From contig JAHWHQ010000072.1 of assembly GCA_019323195.1 (NCBI GenBank), positions 1-5,983 of the forward strand: DNA of 5,983 nucleotides, written 5' to 3'. Below are positions 5,948 through 5,983 of the stretch, in pieces. The stretch's first letter is position 1. Each line of letters begins with the position of its first letter. The stretch is from Candidatus Woesearchaeota archaeon. GTDB lineage: Archaea; Nanobdellota; Nanobdellia; Woesearchaeales; JACPBV01. Under the pieces are notes generated by a model. The model did not search any database. It was not told the DNA's origin and saw only the letters and a program-made list of their open reading frames with translations. Position numbers and translations under genes: made by a program.

Positions 5948-5983
5948 TGTTTAGCCAACCCGTCGGGGGATGTCAGCTATTAC

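Larger units (their letters stand above)
5814..5978. other. Candidate structured element bounded by AGCTGACA/TGTCAGCT
   Basis: An exact 8-bp inverted repeat, AGCTGACA (5814-5821) and TGTCAGCT (5971-5978), encloses about 150 bases containing three consecutive stem-loops (5832-5867, 5867-5906, 5910-5947) and a short CCC-GTC-GGG stem (5959-5967). As RNA it would be a multibranched fold closed by the outer stem; as DNA it resembles a small non-autonomous element with terminal inverted repeats. No clear target-site duplication flanks the 8-bp ends. The full 5646-5983 stretch has no convincing gene. Two short frames touch the edge: a plus-strand ATG at 5929 open for 18 codons to the window end, and a minus-strand frame entering from the right and stopping at 5951. 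Either could be a gene end or chance. Confidence 0.4.

Noticed and set aside
5646..5983. A tRNA gene or a known riboswitch
   Set aside because: No acceptor/T-arm signature such as GTTCRANNC was found, and no riboswitch consensus that I recognise. The structures also lie upstream of the inferred pdxS transcription start.

Overview
The window reads as a fragment of a mid-to-low G+C genome, probably archaeal. The metabolic genes are about 42-45% G+C and the unknown gene about 33-35%, from hand counts of a few 60-base lines. The archaeal reading rests on TATA/BRE-like boxes at plausible distances upstream of three transcription starts (pdxS, metH and the unknown gene), purine-rich Shine-Dalgarno sites, and heavy use of AGG, AGA and ATA codons. 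No ribosomal or informational gene is present to confirm it. A bacterium with AT-rich promoters is not excluded, and I do not name a phylum.

Layout, left to right. (1) Positions 1-2565, minus strand: a methionine/one-carbon operon, a short-form cobalamin-dependent methionine synthase (metH) followed 3 bp later by a metF-type methylenetetrahydrofolate reductase that runs off the left edge. MetF would make 5-methyl-H4folate and MetH would pass its methyl group to homocysteine. This MetH lacks the C-terminal reactivation domain. (2) Positions 2566-2753: a divergent intergenic region with promoter-like boxes for both directions. (3) Positions 2754-4133, plus strand: a lysine-rich 459-residue protein that I cannot assign to any family, in AT-richer DNA than its neighbours. 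(4) Positions 4148-5600, minus strand: pdxS-pdxT, the two subunits of the DXP-independent pyridoxal 5'-phosphate synthase, 7 bp apart and convergent with the unknown gene (14 bp gap). (5) Positions 5646-5983: a very AT-rich stretch without a convincing gene, packed with consecutive inverted repeats. Three of them lie inside an 8-bp inverted repeat, AGCTGACA/TGTCAGCT.

The metabolic genes are conventional: methyl-group supply and vitamin B6 cofactor synthesis. The two parts that known families do not explain are the 459-residue protein and the hairpin cluster at the right end. The cluster could be a structured RNA, a small non-autonomous mobile element or a repeat family. No complete novel system can be demonstrated from this window alone.
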